Assembly: GCF_001510895.1 (NCBI RefSeq)
Contig: NZ_LPWA01000136.1
Coordinates: 1 to 40,755, forward strand
Length of the DNA stretch: 40,755 nucleotides
DNA from: Mesorhizobium loti
Lineage (GTDB): Bacteria; Pseudomonadota; Alphaproteobacteria; Rhizobiales; Rhizobiaceae
Reading direction: 5' to 3'
Shown here: one piece after another, positions 1 to 10,100 of the stretch
Layout of the letters: each line of letters starts with the position of its first letter
Position numbering within the stretch: position 1 is the first letter of the stretch
The notes under the pieces: model-generated
What the model was told of the DNA's origin: nothing
Seen by the model: the letters and a program-made list of their open reading frames with translations, nothing else
The model's database searches: none
Translations under genes and position numbers: made by a program

Positions 1-99
1 TTGTTGAAATCGTTAGCGAAAAATCGGGGCCGTTTTAACGCCTAAACCTAACCGCCACATGACATTTTGCCGTTTGAAGTCGGGAAGTAAAAGCGACAG
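1..99. other. Left-edge DNA joined to a truncated gene
   Basis: No gene is visible in these first bases. Homology to the RHE_PE00001-type protein begins abruptly at about position 100, so roughly the first 20 codons of that gene are missing and this stretch replaces them. It is more AT-rich than its neighbour, which would suit the end of an insertion sequence. Read on the minus strand from about 99, it starts TGTCGCTTTTA, faintly like the ends of IS21-type elements, but I cannot identify it. Confidence 0.3.
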
Positions 100-1151
100 T
101 TGGTCCGCTTAGATGAGCGTTTGGCGCATTCGCCGGTGCGCGAGGGCTGGATCGAGCGCTCGCATTTCCACGACGCCGTCGCCGCCCTCTGGATAGAGGG
201 CGAGCTCGTGCACCTCGAGGACCTTGTATTCCGGGACGCGGAGATGGACCAGCGGGTTTCGACCCACGAGCTCACCCGGGCGCACGCGGTTGTGCGCAAG
301 CGTCGCCGTATTCTATCGCAGCAGCGCGACTGGGCGCTCGGCCGCGAGGGGCTTCGCGAGTTGACCGGCCGGGTCGGTACGCCGGCGGCGCAGGCTGAAA
401 GCGCCCGGGAAGGGGAGGGGACGCCAGCGGTGCCCGACAACGAAGACCTGTGGGAGGAGCCTGAGGCCGATCGGTTGGCCGAGGAGTTCGCGGAGATCGA
501 CGCGTTGCTGGCGCGATCGTCACAGGTGATCAGTGGTGCCGTTGTTCCATCGAGGACGGCGCCGCAAGGCGACGAGCGTCTTTCCGTCCTCTACGACCTA
601 GATTGGGACGAGGACGCACGCCTTGCCGAATGGCGGCAGGTGGTCGATCGGACGCGGGGACTGCCAACAGTACTGCGAGCCGCGCTGGCCCTCGACGCTT
701 GGACCGACATCGAGGTGCTGCAGCGCGGCGAATGGATCGGGGGATTGCTGGCTGGAGCACTGCTGCGAGAGGAGGGTGCCACAGTGAACCATCTCGCCTG
801 CCTGCATCTCGCTCCCAGAAGGTTCCACGCGAGCGCCGTCGATCGCGCGTCCGCACCGAGCGTGTGGCCGCGCTCCTCGATGCGATCCGCGAGGCAGCCA
901 TCGCTGGAGCGAAGGAGCACGATAGGCTTCTGCTCGCCAGAGAGCGGATGGAGCGTGTGCTGCGTGGCCGCCGCGCCAGCTCGAAGCTGCCCGCACTGAT
1001 GGGGCTCGTGCTCTCGCGGCCGTTGGTTTCCACGAGCATGGTCCAATCGACGCTGAAGGTGTCTCGACAGGGCGCGCTCGACCTGATCGGAGCGTTCAGC
1101 CTGCGCGAAATGACGGGCAAGGAGAGCTTTAGGGCCTGGGGAATCGTTTGA
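100..1151 (+). pseudogene. RHE_PE00001-family protein (DUF1612 plus HTH), 5'-truncated and frameshifted
   Basis: The translation from a TTG at 100 (LDERLAHSPVREGWIERSHF...) matches my memory of the RHE_PE00001 family, a DUF1612 region followed by a helix-turn-helix region, common on rhizobial plasmids and of unknown function. The normal N-terminus is absent. The frame breaks near 821: upstream it reads ...NHLACLHLAP, and the continuation KVPRERRRSRVRTERVAALL lies in another frame and runs to the stop at 1151. The C-terminal part (MVQSTLKVSRQGALDLIGAF) looks like the DNA-binding helices. Adding one G to the GG at 821-822 would restore one frame, so the frameshift may be a sequence error, while the missing 5' end looks real. 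It converges on the exonuclease gene, 30 bp away. Confidence 0.75.
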
Positions 1152-1181
1152 TGACTCGCCGCTTGACGGAGCGGAGCGCGG

Positions 1182-1736
1182 TCACGGCATTTCCACCAAC
1201 TGTGACCAGATCAACCTGTAGAGCTCTGCCTGGTGGAGTGCGTCGCGAAGCGCATCGTGGGTGCCCGCGGAGGTCGGATGTAGCCTGTCGGCAATCCTAC
1301 TCGAACGTGTATCGCCCCATCGACAGCCCGTCGCTCCCATGTAGAGGGCCTTGATATCAAGAGCCGTGAAGCCGAACGGGTTGCTCTCCGTGAAACGGAG
1401 AAAATAGTAGTTCACGAAAGACCAGTCGAATGGGGCGTTGAATCCGACAAAAATGGGTGAGCCGTTCGTTCCGGCAACCTCAGAAACCCATTTTGCGAAG
1501 GCGCGCATAGCCGCTTCTGGGTCGAGCCCGCTCTGCGCAAGATCGTCCAGCGAGAAACCACTCACCTCGAGCGCCTTGGGATCGAAGTTCCGGTTGACCG
1601 GCTTCAACTCGCAGGAAAAGGTTTTGTCCGGCTCGAAAACCGAGCAGGCTCCGATCGACAACAGGCTGAACTCGCCGGGGATCGGTCCGGCCGTCTCCAC
1701 ATCAACCGAGAAAAAAACCTCGCGTTTGTTGGTCAT
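1182..1736 (-). CDS. DEDDh-type 3'-5' exonuclease, last gene of the CBASS-like operon
   Basis: This 184-residue protein has the RNase T/DnaQ exonuclease pattern. Motif I is D12-V-E14 in SVDVETAGP, motif II includes N100 and D104 in FVGFNAPFDWSFV, and motif III is H160-x4-D165 in HDALRDALH. It should remove nucleotides from DNA or RNA 3' ends using two metal ions. Its ATG overlaps the stop of the SLOG-TIR gene (ATGA), so it is probably translationally coupled as the fifth and last gene of the operon. I recall exonucleases being listed as accessory CBASS proteins (the name Cap18 has been used), but I cannot verify that this is the same family. It could degrade phage DNA directly or trim the signal; both are inference. 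Confidence 0.85.
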   Translation of the reverse strand: MTNKREVFFSVDVETAGPIPGEFSLLSIGACSVFEPDKTFSCELKPVNRNFDPKALEVSGFSLDDLAQSGLDPEAAMRAFAKWVSEVAGTNGSPIFVGFNAPFDWSFVNYYFLRFTESNPFGFTALDIKALYMGATGCRWGDTRSSRIADRLHPTSAGTHDALRDALHQAELYRLIWSQLVEMP

Positions 1737-2899
1737 GCGATTAGCGGCTCCGCAGGGACAAGGGGCGGGCGGTTTCGGATGGCCTGCCAGTGGTCCCGAA
1801 ATGCTCGGCGTCTATCCTCTACCGTTCCGCCAGTCTTCCAGTGCAGACCTGAGAACGTGGTGATGTCGAACGGCAGGCTCGCGCCTTCGCGCATCATCAC
1901 CATCGTCGGCAGCCCGCGACCAAGCGCGTAGCCCAGTTCGAGGAAACAGTTCGGCCGCGCGCCGGTGAGGTCGGCGAGGACGACAGAACTACGATGCAGT
2001 TTCGCGAAGATCTCCTCGTCGATCCGGGCGTGGTCGTAGGCCTGGCGACCGTCGATCACGATCAGACGGTAGCCCAGTTCATCTTCGATCACTGGCTTCA
2101 CGACGGTGTCGAAGAAGGTCTGTACGTCATTGTAATCGGGCAAATCGGGGTTCAGTAGCCGCACCGCAAACGCTCTGGGCCGCTCGAGCGATTCCAGCAA
2201 GTCGATCAGCACTGCCACGCGGTCGGCGACGGACTGCCGCTTTGGGAAACGGATACGGTTGATCCAGTCATGGGAATCGCCGTCTTCGGCAACTTGGAAC
2301 AGACGACGGCTTTGGCTGCTGGTGAGGCCAAAATTATAGAGCCGTCGCGCGCCCGTTGATTCTGAGCAAAGCGCGAGGTTCAGCGGCACGACCGGCTTGC
2401 CCGCATCGTGATACAGGTTGGCCAGATAGAGCACGCCTTCCGTGCCGCCCAAGGCTACAAGGATGTCACCAAAGCGCGCCTGAGCCTCCATCCGCTTGCT
2501 GTTCATGTTCCAGTGCGCGGCGCTCTCGATCTTGATCAACTGCGAGCCACGCAGTTCGTCCCAAAGGCCCTCGTATTCCGGCGGGATCTGGTCCTCATTC
2601 TTGTGGTGTTGTACGGCGACCGCGAGAGGGGCCGGCGCGTTGGCAGGGCGCAGCACCAGGTTCTCTTTGATCGTCCTCCAGATGAGCCAGTCGAAGCAGA
2701 TCGGCATTCCGTCGGCTTTGCGCAACGGTTCGGCATCGACGGGAACAACGAAGTTGGCCCCCCGCCTGATCAGTTCCTTGACCAGCACCGCGACCAGCTC
2801 GCGGGCCGCAGCGACATCGGCTGTGGGCGCGACAGCCAGGTCGTCTACAACGCTTCCGGAAATGTGGATGCGCCTGCCGAGCAGGGGAGACCTCGCCAT
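1733..2899 (-). CDS. SLOG plus TIR-like (nucleoside deoxyribosyltransferase-like) putative CBASS effector
   Basis: This 388-residue protein has two parts. Residues 8-180 look like a SLOG nucleotide-binding fold: a first strand ending in ISGS (13-16) and a GGTEG loop (151-155) followed by a helix and PVVPL. Residues 245-375 look like a TIR or nucleoside 2-deoxyribosyltransferase-like domain. It has VVLADLTGARPNCFLELGYA, in which E321 is the likely catalytic glutamate, and then SLPFDI. In related systems SLOG domains bind nucleotide signals (as in ThsA) and TIR-like domains break down NAD or nucleosides. The inferred role is a CBASS effector: the cyclic nucleotide binds SLOG and switches on the enzyme. 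It starts at TAATG, one base overlapping the upstream ATPase gene. No NucC, SAVED or STING domain is visible. Confidence 0.75.
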   Translation of the reverse strand: MARSPLLGRRIHISGSVVDDLAVAPTADVAAARELVAVLVKELIRRGANFVVPVDAEPLRKADGMPICFDWLIWRTIKENLVLRPANAPAPLAVAVQHHKNEDQIPPEYEGLWDELRGSQLIKIESAAHWNMNSKRMEAQARFGDILVALGGTEGVLYLANLYHDAGKPVVPLNLALCSESTGARRLYNFGLTSSQSRRLFQVAEDGDSHDWINRIRFPKRQSVADRVAVLIDLLESLERPRAFAVRLLNPDLPDYNDVQTFFDTVVKPVIEDELGYRLIVIDGRQAYDHARIDEEIFAKLHRSSVVLADLTGARPNCFLELGYALGRGLPTMVMMREGASLPFDITTFSGLHWKTGGTVEDRRRAFRDHWQAIRNRPPLVPAEPLIA

Positions 2900-3795
2900 T
2901 ACCTGTCCTCCATCACCGGGGATGCCTGGAGCGATGCGGCGACCGACTTCAGATGATCGAACTGAAGCGGCTTGTCAGGATAGGCCTTGGCGAGCGCGGC
3001 GGGATAGAGCCGGGTCCGGATGTCCGAATAGGTCCAGGTCGGATGGCTGCCGCGGGGGCCGGTGATAACGACGAGTTCGGCGAGCTCAGGCGCAGACAGT
3101 GCCAAGCCTGCAAGGTCCATTTCGAACAGCTGCCGGCGCTCGCCGTCGGAAGGCCGCTTGAATTCCTCTACGATCGCGGCCCTCCGGCGCAGTGCGGCAT
3201 CGAGCACCGAGAGACGGTTGGTGCAGAGGATGACGACAATGCGACCACCATACTGGCGCAGGTCGTCGACACCCTGAATGAGCGTGTTGACCGCGACCTT
3301 GTCCTCGTGATGGCTATGATCCTGCGAGCGCGAGGCGCCGAGGCTGTCGCCCTCGTCGATGACCAGAATGGCCCGGCGGTGTTTTCCCGCTGACTGAATG
3401 ACCCGACGGAACGCTTCGGCAATCAGCGTGCCCATCTCGCCCACCATGCCGCCGCCGCGGACGCGGTTCGACAGCTTGAACAGGATGGAATCCTCGCTTC
3501 TTGCCTCCGCCACCAGCCGGTTGGCGATGCACTCGGCCATCGCAGTTTTTCCAGTTCCGACGTCACCGTGAAAGATGACCAGCGGATACTGCTCGGCCAC
3601 GAGCTCAGCGATAGCGAGCTTGCCACCGTGGTGTCGTCGGTTCCACTCAGCTAAGCCGCCGACATTGAGCAGGAGGCGGAGCTGATCATGGACGCGGGCA
3701 TAGCGCGCATCAAATCCGAGAAGCGTCTTTTCCCTTTTGATCAGCGCTTCGCTGGGGAGGGGCGTCTCGCTGTCGAAAATGCTTGGCTGGCTCAC
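2899..3795 (-). CDS. TRIP13/Pch2-like AAA+ ATPase of type III CBASS (Cap6-like)
   Basis: The protein is 298 residues from a GTG that overlaps the HORMA stop codon (GTGA). An upstream ATG would add about 105 residues that only mirror the HORMA gene in another frame, so GTG is chosen. It has Walker A GDVGTGKT (77-84), Walker B AILVIDE (142-148), a sensor strand VVILCTN and an arginine-rich RRRAAIVEEF stretch. In type III CBASS, the TRIP13-like ATPase remodels the HORMA protein and releases the CD-NTase, keeping the system off until infection. Adjacent CD-NTase and HORMA genes make this role very likely. The next gene starts at its stop. Confidence 0.9.
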   Translation of the reverse strand: MSQPSIFDSETPLPSEALIKREKTLLGFDARYARVHDQLRLLLNVGGLAEWNRRHHGGKLAIAELVAEQYPLVIFHGDVGTGKTAMAECIANRLVAEARSEDSILFKLSNRVRGGGMVGEMGTLIAEAFRRVIQSAGKHRRAILVIDEGDSLGASRSQDHSHHEDKVAVNTLIQGVDDLRQYGGRIVVILCTNRLSVLDAALRRRAAIVEEFKRPSDGERRQLFEMDLAGLALSAPELAELVVITGPRGSHPTWTYSDIRTRLYPAALAKAYPDKPLQFDHLKSVAASLQASPVMEDR

Positions 3796-4286
3796 GCTGC
3801 CCAATCCTTCCTCTGCACGCCATAGGCGTTGCTGATATAGTTGCGGCCACCGGAAGACGTCAGCGACGAGTGGCTGGTGTCGTCGGACGACGGGACCCAG
3901 CCGATCGTCAGCTTGCTCTTCATGGCCTCGCGCGCCGCGCTGGTATAGGCGTCGGTATAGCTGAGGATGATGCGCAGGTAGGCTCCGGACACCTTCGGCC
4001 AAAGCACCCCGCCAGGCCGGCTCGTGGTAAGCGCCCCGGCGTCGGTATCGACGTCGAAGCGAACGGCCTTGACCTCGGTCCCATTGCTGAAGAGGGTCAC
4101 GTCGACCCACGCAAGATAGCCGGCCTTCGCCAACACCTCGATGTCATGGGCATAGTCGGCGGCCTTCGTGGGGGTCCAGGCTCCGGTGCTATCGGCGATC
4201 ATGACAAGGTCAGCTTTCACGCGGCGAACGACATTTTCGATGTCGACGACGGTGTAGGTGGCCGAGGCAGTTCTCGTCTGGCTCAT
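3792..4286 (-). CDS. Bacterial HORMA-domain protein of CBASS (Cap7-like)
   Basis: This 164-residue protein begins MSQTRTASATYTVVDIENVV and contains TSRPGGVLWPKVSG, YTDAYTSAAREAMK and WVPSSDDTSHSSL. This pattern closely resembles the HORMA protein of the Pseudomonas aeruginosa type III CBASS as I remember it. HORMA proteins close around a short peptide, possibly from a phage protein, and then bind and activate the CD-NTase. The ATG at 4286 lies one base after the CD-NTase stop. An earlier in-frame ATG at 4337 would run inside the CD-NTase gene and adds unrelated residues. It is followed by the ATPase with a 4-bp overlap. Only one HORMA gene is present. Confidence 0.9.
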   Translation of the reverse strand: MSQTRTASATYTVVDIENVVRRVKADLVMIADSTGAWTPTKAADYAHDIEVLAKAGYLAWVDVTLFSNGTEVKAVRFDVDTDAGALTTSRPGGVLWPKVSGAYLRIILSYTDAYTSAAREAMKSKLTIGWVPSSDDTSHSSLTSSGGRNYISNAYGVQRKDWAA

Positions 4287-4287
4287 T

Positions 4288-5232
4288 TCAGTCCCCTGTT
4301 TTGAAGCGAGGGCCGAAGAGTTCCTTCCAGACCTCATTGTCGTTTTCGGCGGATGCGAAGTTGGCGGCTTCCCAGGCAGCCTCCGCTGCCGCGACGATCT
4401 CAGTGCGCTCGGCTTCGGAGATCCTGCTCGTCACGTTGTTCAGGCTGTAGACGGGATCGAGGATGACCACCGGGTCGCAGAACGTTCCGAACGGGGCCGT
4501 GTTCTCCGGAAAACGGATCTGATCCTTGAGGCCCGACTGGGCGATATAGAGCAGGAAATTCCGGAAGCGCTGTTCGATGGACCCGCCATTGCCCTGAGTC
4601 TCAAGGACGTGCGCCATGATCAGCTCGATGGCGAAGGACTTGAGCGGCTTGAGCTCAGCCTGATTGCGCCATTTCTTCGCCAGCCGAACGAGCGTTCTGA
4701 AGTCGCCGTCCTGGTCCTTGCGATCCCGGACGAACTTGATCTGGCAAGGTGCGCAGGTCTGGAGCTTCGAGCCGTCATGGATGTCGAACTGCCAACCATA
4801 GCCGGGCCGGCTTTCGTCCTCGATCACCGGCACGATGTCGACGCTCAGACCCGTGCCAACGAAGGTCACGGTTGCCGCCTTGCGCTGGATCTCGAAATCC
4901 TCGACTGACTTGGTCGGATAAACTTTGATGAGGAGCTGGTAGATCGTGTCGTTGAGGCTATCGAGCGTTTCCTGGCTAGCATCCCGACCAGAAATGTAGA
5001 ACACGACATCCACATCGACCGGGTCAACGCTGGTCTTGCGCAGGATCGTATACTTCGCGAAAGACCCTGCCTTCACCACCTTCGTTATCTTGATCTCGGT
5101 CTTGTCCTTGACGCTCTTGCGCAGTTCATCGATCAGACGATCGACCTGCTCGTGATATTCCTTCCGTTTGTCCGCAGGCAGGCGCAGGACGTTGCTGTCG
5201 TAGTAGCGCAGTTCCGTATTGCTGAGACCCAT
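4288..5232 (-). CDS. CD-NTase (cGAS/DncV-like nucleotidyltransferase) of type III CBASS
   Basis: This 314-residue protein carries the nucleotidyltransferase signature: GS at 56-57 (KAGSFAKYT), the metal-binding pair D73-x-D75 in DPVDVDVVFY, and a third acidic residue D132 in SVDIVPV. It should make a cyclic oligonucleotide signal once activated by the HORMA protein. The family context (HORMA plus TRIP13) points to CD-NTase clade C or D, which I cannot separate by eye. The start at 5232 is preferred over 5286 because GGAAGG lies just upstream and the earlier residues are Cys/Trp-rich without family resemblance. It is the first gene of a compact five-gene operon running to 1182. Confidence 0.9.
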   Translation of the reverse strand: MGLSNTELRYYDSNVLRLPADKRKEYHEQVDRLIDELRKSVKDKTEIKITKVVKAGSFAKYTILRKTSVDPVDVDVVFYISGRDASQETLDSLNDTIYQLLIKVYPTKSVEDFEIQRKAATVTFVGTGLSVDIVPVIEDESRPGYGWQFDIHDGSKLQTCAPCQIKFVRDRKDQDGDFRTLVRLAKKWRNQAELKPLKSFAIELIMAHVLETQGNGGSIEQRFRNFLLYIAQSGLKDQIRFPENTAPFGTFCDPVVILDPVYSLNNVTSRISEAERTEIVAAAEAAWEAANFASAENDNEVWKELFGPRFKTGD

Positions 5233-5441
5233 GGCCCCCCTTCCTTTCCACCCAGGTTCCTGCCGGCCACACCAGCAGAATCCCACGCCATCGTGGTCAC
5301 CACATTCGGTTTACAAATGATCCCCGTGGCGACGCTCGTTGTCGCATATGGGAAGCCAGCAGCGCGATTGCAAGGGGTTTTGGTTTACAGAATTCTATCT
5401 ATATAGTACATATGGAAACCGCTACCAAAATGGAGGCTCTC
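5233..5441. promoter_or_regulatory. Divergent promoter region between the CBASS operon and its likely regulator
   Basis: For the plus-strand regulator gene, TTGGTT (5380-5385), a 16-bp spacer and TATAGT (5402-5407) form a plausible promoter. The octamer GGTTTACA occurs twice in the same orientation, at 5308-5315 and 5382-5389. The second copy overlaps the plus-strand -35 box and the first lies upstream of the CBASS start, so these are candidate operator half-sites. No clear -10/-35 pair stands out for the minus-strand operon. Confidence 0.5.
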
Positions 5442-6506
5442 ATGATCGGAAACAAGCTGAAAGTGGCCCGATCAGCATCGGGCCTGTCTCTGCGTGCGCT
5501 CTCCGATGCAATTGGCGGCATCGTATCGGCCCAAGCCATCGGCAAATACGAGCGAAACGAGGACATGCCGAGTTCGCACGTCCTGATTGCACTGGCAAAG
5601 ACGCTGAACGTGTCGGAAGAATATCTGCTCAGCGAGGACGAGATCGCCCTGGAGGGTGTCGACTTCAGGAAGAAGGTAGGAGCGTCGTCGAAGGAAGAGG
5701 CTGTGCTCGAAGCGCGAGCCATTCACATGCTCGAGCGCTATCTCGCCGTCGAGGATATGCTGCAGTTGCGCAGTGTCGAATGGGAGCAGCCCCGAAGCTC
5801 ACCGCATCCGGTCGCCGACATTCGGGATGCCGAGGACGCCGCTCGTTCAGTTCGTGATGATTGGGGGCTCGGCAACGATCCCATTCCGCAGCTTGCCGAA
5901 TTGCTGGAAGAGCGCGGCGTCAAGGTTCTGTCGCTTGATCTTGACGATGTCGATGGTCTCGCAGCCAAAGTCAGGCGCAAGGACCGTTCCGCTGCGCGCG
6001 TCATCGTCGTCAAGCGAAGCACGTGGTCGGAGCGAAAACGCTTCAATCTGGCTCACGAGCTCGGGCACATGGTCATCGCTCCAGGTGAAGGTGTGGATGT
6101 CGAGAAAGCGGCTCATCGCTTTGCAGGCGCCTTTCTAATGCCCGCCGACGTCCTGCGCGCCGAGATTGGCGCACACCGATCCTCGATCAGCATCGGTGAG
6201 CTTGTCGCACTCAAGAAGCGCTTCGGGGTGAGCATCCAGGCAATCGCCTATCGATGCAAGGACCTCGGCATCATCAGCCAGGCAGCCTTCGTCCGCCTCT
6301 TCAAGATATTTGCGGAGCGCGGATGGAGAACTGCGCCATTTGAGGAACCGGAGACGATGGCGCCGGCGCTCGAGGAGCCGAAGCGTTTCGAGCGGCTTTG
6401 CTATCGGGCGCTCACCGAAGGAGTGATCGGTGAATCGCGTGCCGCGGAGTTGCTTGGCATCTCCGTTCGCGAACTGGACGCCAGGCTGGACCAGGTGGCG
6501 GCTTGA
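5442..6506 (+). CDS. HTH (XRE) plus ImmA/IrrE-family metallopeptidase regulator
   Basis: This 354-residue protein has an N-terminal XRE helix-turn-helix (about 3-62: LKVARSASGLSLRALSDAIG, then KYERNEDMPSS). Further on is an ImmA/IrrE zinc-peptidase core with HELGH at 205-209 (FNLAHELGHM) and RFAGAFLMP, the usual downstream signature. The start at 5442 is chosen because GGAGG lies five bases before it; the ATG at 5412 sits almost on the -10 box. It is divergent from the CBASS operon. CBASS operons can be controlled by a separate repressor and peptidase (CapH/CapP), and here one protein carries both activities. An alternative is an antitoxin for the PIN protein encoded 3 bp downstream. Confidence 0.88.
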   Translation: MIGNKLKVARSASGLSLRALSDAIGGIVSAQAIGKYERNEDMPSSHVLIALAKTLNVSEEYLLSEDEIALEGVDFRKKVGASSKEEAVLEARAIHMLERYLAVEDMLQLRSVEWEQPRSSPHPVADIRDAEDAARSVRDDWGLGNDPIPQLAELLEERGVKVLSLDLDDVDGLAAKVRRKDRSAARVIVVKRSTWSERKRFNLAHELGHMVIAPGEGVDVEKAAHRFAGAFLMPADVLRAEIGAHRSSISIGELVALKKRFGVSIQAIAYRCKDLGIISQAAFVRLFKIFAERGWRTAPFEEPETMAPALEEPKRFERLCYRALTEGVIGESRAAELLGISVRELDARLDQVAA

Positions 6507-6509
6507 TCG

Positions 6510-7007
6510 GTGCCTGTTCTTGTCTCCGACACCTCGGTCCTGATCGACCTCGAGCGAGCGCAACTCCTCGATGACTTGTTCCGTCTGCCCTTCGAGTTCG
6601 CGGTCCCCGACCTGCTTTATGCAAGGGAACTGGATGGCGTGCTTGGCGATCGACTCCTGGGACTTGGACTAAGGGTGGAAGTCCTGTCGTCAACGGAGCT
6701 CAGCACAGCGACGGTGGTCCGGCGGCAAAACATCCGGCTTTCCGTGCCCGATGCATTCGCCTTCGCGATCGCGCACTCAAGGCGATGGACCTTGCTCACG
6801 GGCGACGGCACCCTGCGCGAGCTGGCAGTCGCGGAAGCCCTCGACATGCATGGAGTGCTCTGGCTGTTTGATCAGTTTGCAGATGGAAATCATGTGCCTT
6901 TCAATCGGCTCCATCGCGGATTGACCGCTCTATTCGAGCACCCGCGATGCCGGCTTCCCGCGGCAGAAGTCCGACGTCGTTTGCTTCGGTTCACAGACCC
7001 AAACTGA
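6510..7007 (+). CDS. PIN-domain protein, probable RNase toxin
   Basis: The 165-residue protein starts at GTG, 3 bp after the HTH-peptidase stop. It begins MPVLVSDTSVLIDLER, with D7 as the first PIN-domain acidic residue, and later has LSVPDAFAFAIA and LLTGDGTLRELA, which match the remaining PIN acidic motifs. PIN proteins are metal-dependent RNases and are often toxins. Pairing of an XRE-ImmA/IrrE protein with a PIN protein has been proposed as a toxin-antitoxin arrangement. Here the pair also faces a CBASS operon, so it could be a backup death module or part of the regulation. It converges with the helicase gene across a 165-bp gap with no clear terminator. Confidence 0.82.
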   Translation: MPVLVSDTSVLIDLERAQLLDDLFRLPFEFAVPDLLYARELDGVLGDRLLGLGLRVEVLSSTELSTATVVRRQNIRLSVPDAFAFAIAHSRRWTLLTGDGTLRELAVAEALDMHGVLWLFDQFADGNHVPFNRLHRGLTALFEHPRCRLPAAEVRRRLLRFTDPN

Positions 7008-7172
7008 TCGCACGGCGACGCGAGGGCTTGAAGCAAGAAAGTGCCACCGCTGGTTTATCATCTTGGATCTGCGCCTTTGCGCTACATCTTTAAGCCGCCC
7101 GTGGCATCTTTGTCGCAGCACAGTCGACGCCCGAGATGGAATATCGCGGTCATCCCAGAACTCCGTGGCCGA

Positions 7173-10100
7173 TCAGATGACGAGCACTACGCCGCGCACA
7201 GGGAGCCCGGTAGCCCTGGAAATCGCGAGTGCATAAAGCCTCACCTGCCTAAGGTGAGCGTCTGGCAAATGCTCGAACTCACGGTCAGTCTTGAAGTCGA
7301 CGACCATCCACCCGTCAAACTCTGGAGTGCGTTCCCGGAAAGCGAGATCGACAACGCCCTCGACGATCGTGTGGTCGTCAAATTCGAGCGTGACAGGTGT
7401 TTCTCTGCGAATGTCCGTAGCCGCAACGCTGGATGCGCGGCGCAGGATCGGATGCTCGAGAGTTCGGCGCACTGTGTCCGTGACTGCGCCGACCTCCTCC
7501 GCAGTCGCGCCCAGCATGCGCCCATTCGCCGAAGCCAGCCGTGCTACCTCTGGTGAATCGCTATCGAGCGTCGTCGCCGCGATGATGGTGTGAGCAAGCG
7601 CCCCGAACCGCCGGCCCCCCGGGCGGTCGGCTTCACCGCGAGCCACATGCTCCACCGTGACCTCGATGCCGGTCTCCAGAGAGACCTCAACGGCTTGGCT
7701 TCTCACCCTCGAGGTAACCGTCTCCACCGACAACGAAGGGTGCCCGGCACGGGCGATCAGTGCGTCACGCTCAGCCCGCCAGGCAGCATAGGCGCGTTCG
7801 CTTTCGGCTGCTGCTTCGGCGTCGTCTGACGCCAGCAGTCGTTCATGCCGGAGCGCGGCGAGCTCGTCGACCTCCAGTTTGAGTGTGGCTGGATCCCACC
7901 ACACCACCGCAGGCCTCTCCGGCCCATCGGGATAAAGACCTGGCCGCACTGAGCCGCCCGGTGGAACTCTACCGTTCGGCCCGCGCTCGATCACGCTGTC
8001 GTCGCCAAACTCCGGACAGCCAGGCGCCGGAATGCCGGAGCGTCGCTCGGTATCCGCAGGGTAGAGCAGGGAATTGAAGAGATCGAGCCAACCCTCGATG
8101 GGTTCGTCACCACAAGTGGGAACAACGAGCAATTCCTGGGCTCGCGTTGCGGCCACATAGACGACCCGGACATTCTCGGCACGTTCGCGCGCGAGTTCGA
8201 GTGCATTGGCTTCCTGCAGTTCGATCGGTGCGGCGCCACAAAGACGTTCGAGCCACACCGAGCGTTTGGGATCGATGTGCCGCGAGGCGGTGCGGCGGGT
8301 CGTCTTGTACGTCGGATCAGCCAGGATCACGACTGGAAATTCCAAGCCCTTCGCCTTGTGTACCGTCATGACGCGAACACCCTCGGTGCCTTCCTCGACG
8401 ATCGGCGTCTCATTGGTCTCTCCGCCTTCCGCCTGAGCCTCCATCCGCTCGACGAACGCACGGAACGAAGATGCCTCGCCTTCGAAACGGCGGGCCATGT
8501 CAATCAGGCGCTGGCAGTTGGCGAGCGCCTGCTCACCATTCTGCCATAAGGCGATGCCGGCATGGGCGCGAACGGCGTGCATGAACATCGTGATGGTTTG
8601 CGCGATCGGTCGTCGGTTCCGCCCTTGGTGCAGGTCGCGCAAGAGCGCAAGGGCGTCGATGACCTCGTGAGCGTCGGGATTCACGCTCTCCTTGTCGAGG
8701 CGGCGCATTGGATCGAGGCGGCGCCGCACCACGGTGCCGTCCGCTGTGCTCTCCTGACGAAAGATGAGAAGCGCCTCGTCGCTGATCGAGAAGAACGGTC
8801 CTCGCAATGTTGCGAAGACTTTTAGTTCGTCGTCGGGCCATTCGATGGCCGCGACAGCGGTCCGCAACGCGACCACTTCCTCCCGATCATGAAAGGAGCG
8901 GCCTCCCATCAAAACGTGCGGCACATGCCTTGCTTCGAGCGCTCGAAGGTATGGTTTCGCAAGGTCCTTATCGAAGCTGCGCAGGCCTCGGAAGAGTATC
9001 GCGATGTGGCGCGGTTGAAGGTCGACCCGGCGCTCTTTCTCCTCGACCTGCCAGTGGCTGTCATTGACAAGCCAGTTCACAAAAGCCGCCACCGCATCGG
9101 GGAGAGAGTCCGCGATGCGGCCAGGATTGACCTTGCCGTAGTCTGCGTAGGGACTGGGCGCGGGCAGGGCGACAATCGTCGGGCGTTCGGTGATGTCGGA
9201 CCGGTAAGGGCGTAGGGGCACATACTCGGCGGCATCTTCGTCCTCTGCCATGGCGCGGGCAAAGGTCGTATTCACCAAGAGCTGGATCGAAGGTGGAGCC
9301 CTGAAGCTCGTGCTGAGACGCAGGAGTTGAGCACCCAAACCGCAGAGTCGGTTTTTATGTTTTCATAAAGGCTGACATCTGCACGGCGGAACCGGTAGAT
9401 CGCCTGCTTGGGATCTCCGACCACAAAAAGCTTGCCGGCCACCGGCCGCACGGACTGCCAATCGACGTTGTCGGGATCGTCGGAGGCGAGGAGCAGCAGG
9501 ATCTCTGCCTGCAGGGGGTCCGTGTCCTGAAACTCGTCGACGAAGAAATGACGGAACTTATCTTGCAACGTTCGTCGCACGACCCTGTCGTCGCGCACGA
9601 GGTTTCGAGCCTTGATGAGAAGATCGAGGAAATCGAGCGTACCCACTCTCGCCTTCAGCTCATCGTACCCCGCGACCGCCTCTCTTAGTGCAACGTGAAG
9701 GAGAGGAGCTAGGTCGGCTTCGCATGCCGCGACAAAAGATTGGAGTGCCGCCCTCACAGCATCGCGACGGTCCAAGACCTCCGCATGGGAAAGACTGCCA
9801 TACAGCGTTTTGGGAGATCCCTTGTTCTCCCATCGCTTGTATCTGCGCTTGTTTGTCGAGAGCTCCCGAAGCTCGGCTTCGAGGCCATCATAATCTCGCT
9901 CTTGCACCCCCTCGAGGCGCGTGGCCTCCCGCACGAAGACCGCAATGTCGCGCAGACATTGAGTGAGGTAGTCGTCCGGCCAGGAGCTCTCGTGCGCTAT
10001 AAGGCCAGTCTCGGCGAGCTGTTCCAGGAGCACATCAATGGCGGCATTCCGGTCAAACGGATCTCGACGCCATCCGGTGGGAAAATCGCGATGCTCAAGC